Positions 3,961-6,617 of a stretch of 6,617 bases of DNA are shown here, piece after piece. Made by a program: the position numbers and the translations under genes. The DNA comes from Deltaproteobacteria bacterium (GTDB taxonomy: Bacteria > Desulfobacterota_E > Deferrimicrobia > Deferrimicrobiales > Deferrimicrobiaceae), in the NCBI GenBank assembly GCA_023488945.1, contig JAMDBZ010000001.1, positions 1 through 6,617 of the forward strand, written 5' to 3'. The notes under the pieces were generated by a model. It ran no database searches and was not told the origin of the DNA. It was given only the letters and a program-made list of their open reading frames with translations. Position 1 is the first letter of the stretch. Every line of letters starts with the position of its first letter.

Positions 3961-6617
3961 ATGGCGATCACGCGCAGGGAACTGTTCAGGTTCTCGGGGG
4001 CGGGGCTGGCCGCGGCGACCCTGGGACTTGATCTCGCGCCCGTCAAGGCACGGGCCGAGGAGCTGTCCATCCGGTATGCGAAGGAGACCACGACGATCTG
4101 CCCGTATTGCGCCGTGGGATGCGGGGTCATCGTCCACACCCTTGCGGGAAACGTCGTCAACACGGAAGGCGACCCCGACCACCCGATCAACGAGGGGGCG
4201 CTCTGCCCCAAGGGGTCGTCGCTCTACCAGCTCCGCGACAACGGCGCGCGGCTCACGAAGCCGCTCTACCGGGCCCCGGGCGGCGGCGAGTGGAAGGAAG
4301 TGACGTGGGACTGGGCGCTCGACGAGATCGCGAAGAAGGTCAAGGCGACACGCGATGCGACCTTCCAGCCGACCAGCAGGATCAAGGTCAAGGAGAAGGT
4401 CGGAGACCGGGAGATCGTAAAGGAGGTGGCCGCCGTCGTCAACCGGACGATGGGGATGGCCTCCGTCGGCAGCGCCGCGCTCGACAACGAGGAGTGCTAC
4501 CTGTACCAGAAATTCCTGAGGGGGTTGGGCCTGGTCTACATCGAGCACCAGGCGCGAATATGACACAGCGCCACTGTAGCGGCTCTGGCAGAGTCGTTCG
4601 GACGCGGCGCAATGACGAATCACTGGGTGGACGTGAAGAATGCGGATGTCGTTCTGGTCATGGGGGCCAACCCGGCGGAGAACCATCCGGTCTCGTTCCG
4701 GTGGATCCTCCGGGCGAGGGATAACGGGGGGAAACTGATCGTCGTCGATCCCCGCTTCACCCGCTCGGCGGCGAAGGCCGACCTCTACGCTCCCCTGCGG
4801 CCCGGGACCGATATCGCCTTCCTGGGCGGGATGATCAATTACATCATCGCCAACAAGCTCTACTTCGAGGAGTCCGTCCGGAACTACACGAACGCAAGCG
4901 ACCTCGTGAGCCCCGACTTCAAGGGGCCCGGGGAGCTCGCCGGGCTGTTCTCCGGATACGACGCGAAGAAGCGGAGCTACGACGCGAAGAGCTGGGGCTT
5001 CCAGAAGGACAAGGATGACAAGGTCGTCAAGGACCCGACGCTCAAGGATCCCCGGTGCGTCTTCCAGCTCCTCCGGAAGCATTACTCCCGCTATACCCCG
5101 GAGATGGTGTCGAGCATCACCGGCACCCCGAAGGAGGCGCTCCTCGAGGTGTACAAGACGTACGCCGCCACCGGCAAACCCGACAAGGCCGGCACCGTCC
5201 TCTACGCGATGGGGTGGACGCAGCACACCGTCGGCACGCAGAACATCCGGGCGATGTCGATCGTCCAGCTCCTGCTGGGGAACATCGGCGTCGCCGGCGG
5301 CGGGGTCAACGCGCTGCGCGGCGAGTCGAACGTCCAGGGCTCGACCGACCACGGGCTGCTCTTCCACATCCTGCCCGGCTACCTGCCGGTGCCCACGGCG
5401 GACCTTCCGACCCTCGACGCCTACATCGAGAAATACACCCCGAAGACGAAGGATCCGGCGAGCGCCAACTGGTGGGGGAACCACCCCAAGTACATCACGA
5501 GCTACATCAAGGCGATCTATGGCGCGAAGGCGGACAAGAAGAACGACTTCGGATACGCCTGGCTGCCGAAGACCGACCCGGGGCAGAACTGCTCCTGGCT
5601 CATGATCTTCGACAACATGGCGCGCGGCAAGTTCAAGGGGTTCTTCGCCTGGGGGCAGAACCCGGCCGGATCGGGCGCGAACTCGACCAAGGTCCGCAAG
5701 GCGCTCGGGACACTCGACTGGATGGTGGCCGTGAACCTCTTCGACAACGAGACGGCGTCGTTCTGGCGCGGTCCCGGCGTCGACCCGGCGAAGGTCAAGA
5801 CCGAGGTGTTCCTCCTGCCCGCCGCGGCCTCCTTCGAGAAGGAAGGGAGCATCACGAACTCCGGACGCCTGGCGCAGTGGCGGGTCCCGGCCGTGAAGCC
5901 CTTGGGGCAGTCGCGGCCCGACTCCGAGATCATGAACGACCTCTTCTTCCGGATCAAGGCGCTCTATTCGAAGGAGAAAGGGGCCTACCCCGGCCCGTTC
6001 GTGAACCTCACCTGGAACTACGGGTTCAAACGGGCCGACGGGACGATCCGGAGCGTGGACGTCCACGCCGTGGCGAAGGAGATCAACGGCTCCTTCCTGG
6101 CCGACGTCGAGAACAAGCCGAAGCCGGGCCAGCCGAAACCCAAGGACAAGCTTCTCGGCAAAAAGGGGGATCTCGTCGGCGGCTTCTCGCTGCTCCAGGC
6201 CGACGGCAGCACCGCGTGCGGCAACTGGATCTACTGTCAGAGCTATAACCAGGCGGGGAACCTGATGGCGCGCCGGGTGAAAAAGGACCCGACCGGGCTG
6301 GGGCTGTTCCCCGAGTGGGCCTGGGCGTGGCCGGTCAACCGGCGGGTCCTCTACAACCGGGCGTCGGTCGACCCGAACGGGAAGCCGTACAACGCCAGGA
6401 AGGCGGTCATCTTCTGGAACCCGACCGCGCCGATGCCCGGCGGGAAGTTCGGCAAGTGGGAGGGGGACGTCCCCGACGGGCCGTGGCCGCCGATGGCGGA
6501 CGTCAAGGAGGGGAAGAAGCCGTTCATCATGCGCGCGGACGGGATGGCGGCGCTCTTCGGCCCGGGGCTCAAGGACGGCCCGTTCCCCGAGCATTACGAG
6601 CCGCTGGAGTGCCCCGT
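3961..6617 (+). CDS. fdnG: Selenocysteine formate dehydrogenase, catalytic (alpha) subunit, FdnG/FdoG type, 3' partial
   Basis: The enzyme oxidises formate to CO2 at a W- or Mo-bis-pterin site on the periplasmic side of the membrane. Of about 1,015 residues in E. coli FdnG, 885 codons are visible. The Tat signal has TRRELFRFSG at 4-13 and cleavage after ARA (Ala32). A [4Fe-4S] cluster is ligated by Cys47, 50, 54 and 82 (CPYCAVGC ... CPKG). The in-frame TGA at 4561 is selenocysteine 201, in QARI-U-H, followed by His202 and the FGRGAMTNHW segment; the E. coli equivalent is QARV-U-H at residue 196. The active-site arginine is Arg453, in NALRGESNVQG. The frame is open to the edge and ends GPFPEHYEPLECP, matching the family. 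The ATG at 3961 has a strong ribosome binding site. Iron-sulfur and cytochrome subunit genes probably follow outside. Tungsten use is inferred from the neighbouring tup genes. Confidence 0.96.
4561..4563 (+). other. Selenocysteine codon (UGA recoded), residue 201
   Basis: TGA interrupts an otherwise continuous reading frame exactly where FdnG-type enzymes carry selenocysteine. It is preceded by EHQARI and followed by HSATVAALAESFGRGAMTNHW. Reading it as a stop would leave a 200-residue fragment without most of the active site, while the following 680 codons are open and homologous. The organism must therefore have selA/selD, selB and selC elsewhere. Confidence 0.95.
4561..4596 (+). promoter_or_regulatory. 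Candidate bacterial SECIS element
   Basis: Bacterial SECIS hairpins lie directly after the UGA inside the coding sequence. Here CUGU (4574-4577) can pair with GGCAG (4588-4591), with A and G bulged at 4578-4579, and C4580-G4587 closes a GGCUCU loop. The loop is at almost the same distance from UGA as in E. coli fdhF and fdnG and resembles their GGUCU or AGUCU apex. The base corresponding to the essential G23 of E. coli appears to be C, so recognition would need a SelB adapted to it. The fold was made by eye. Confidence 0.5.

Noticed and set aside
4561..4563. TGA as a real stop giving a truncated dehydrogenase or pseudogene
   Set aside because: It sits exactly at the family selenocysteine position, with conserved residues on both sides and an intact downstream frame.
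4969..5000. Short repeat of TACGACGCGAAG within the dehydrogenase gene
   Set aside because: It encodes YDAKKRSYDAKSW, which matches the family-conserved YDAEKRKYDKSSW segment of E. coli FdnG, so it is coding conservation.
3874..6594. A 906-codon open frame on the minus strand opposite the dehydrogenase
   Set aside because: It is a mirror of third-position GC bias in the dehydrogenase gene. The product is low-complexity and has no ribosome binding site or homology.

Overview
The window is GC-rich, with a sharp AT-rich island at about 3721-3850. It carries a tungstate/molybdate uptake and regulation operon on the minus strand and, diverging from it, a selenocysteine-containing periplasmic formate dehydrogenase on the plus strand. 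Together with the family-level resemblance of the proteins, this suggests an anaerobic or facultative bacterium of the deltaproteobacterial (Desulfobacterota) type. That placement is an inference; no rRNA or other phylogenetic marker is present.

Minus strand, in order of transcription: tupA (periplasmic tungstate-binding protein, 3557 to 2724), a ModE-type regulator with two Mop domains (2727 to 1909), tupB (permease, 1893 to 1207), tupC (ATPase, 1203 to 487) and a moeA remnant (500 to 112). Overlaps or short gaps join all five, so they look like one operon. The regulator sits unusually between the binding protein and the permease. The moeA copy is broken twice: a one-base deletion near 200/201, and loss of homology a few dozen bases further on. 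Beyond that point a new gene with a strong ribosome binding site starts at 37 and leaves the window. Its first residues end in MDVHK, which resembles the start of IS110-family transposases, so the moeA copy may have been interrupted by such an element.

Centre (3558-3960): a 403-bp divergent control region. It holds a near-perfect ModE operator (3745-3776), a sigma70-like tup promoter whose -35 lies inside that operator, one or two candidate promoters for the dehydrogenase, a 30-bp imperfect direct repeat flanking the operator, a GC-rich tupA leader with a 9-bp closing stem that could be a riboswitch, and a terminator-like hairpin with a competing fold just before the dehydrogenase gene.

Plus strand: from 3961 to the right edge runs the catalytic subunit of an FdnG/FdoG-type formate dehydrogenase (Tat signal, [4Fe-4S] cysteines, in-frame UGA at residue 201). 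About 130 C-terminal residues are outside the window.

The biological logic is coherent. TupABC imports the metal, the ModE-like protein senses it and acts at the shared control region, MoeA would insert it into the pterin cofactor, and the formate dehydrogenase uses that cofactor. The context favours tungsten as the metal but does not prove it.
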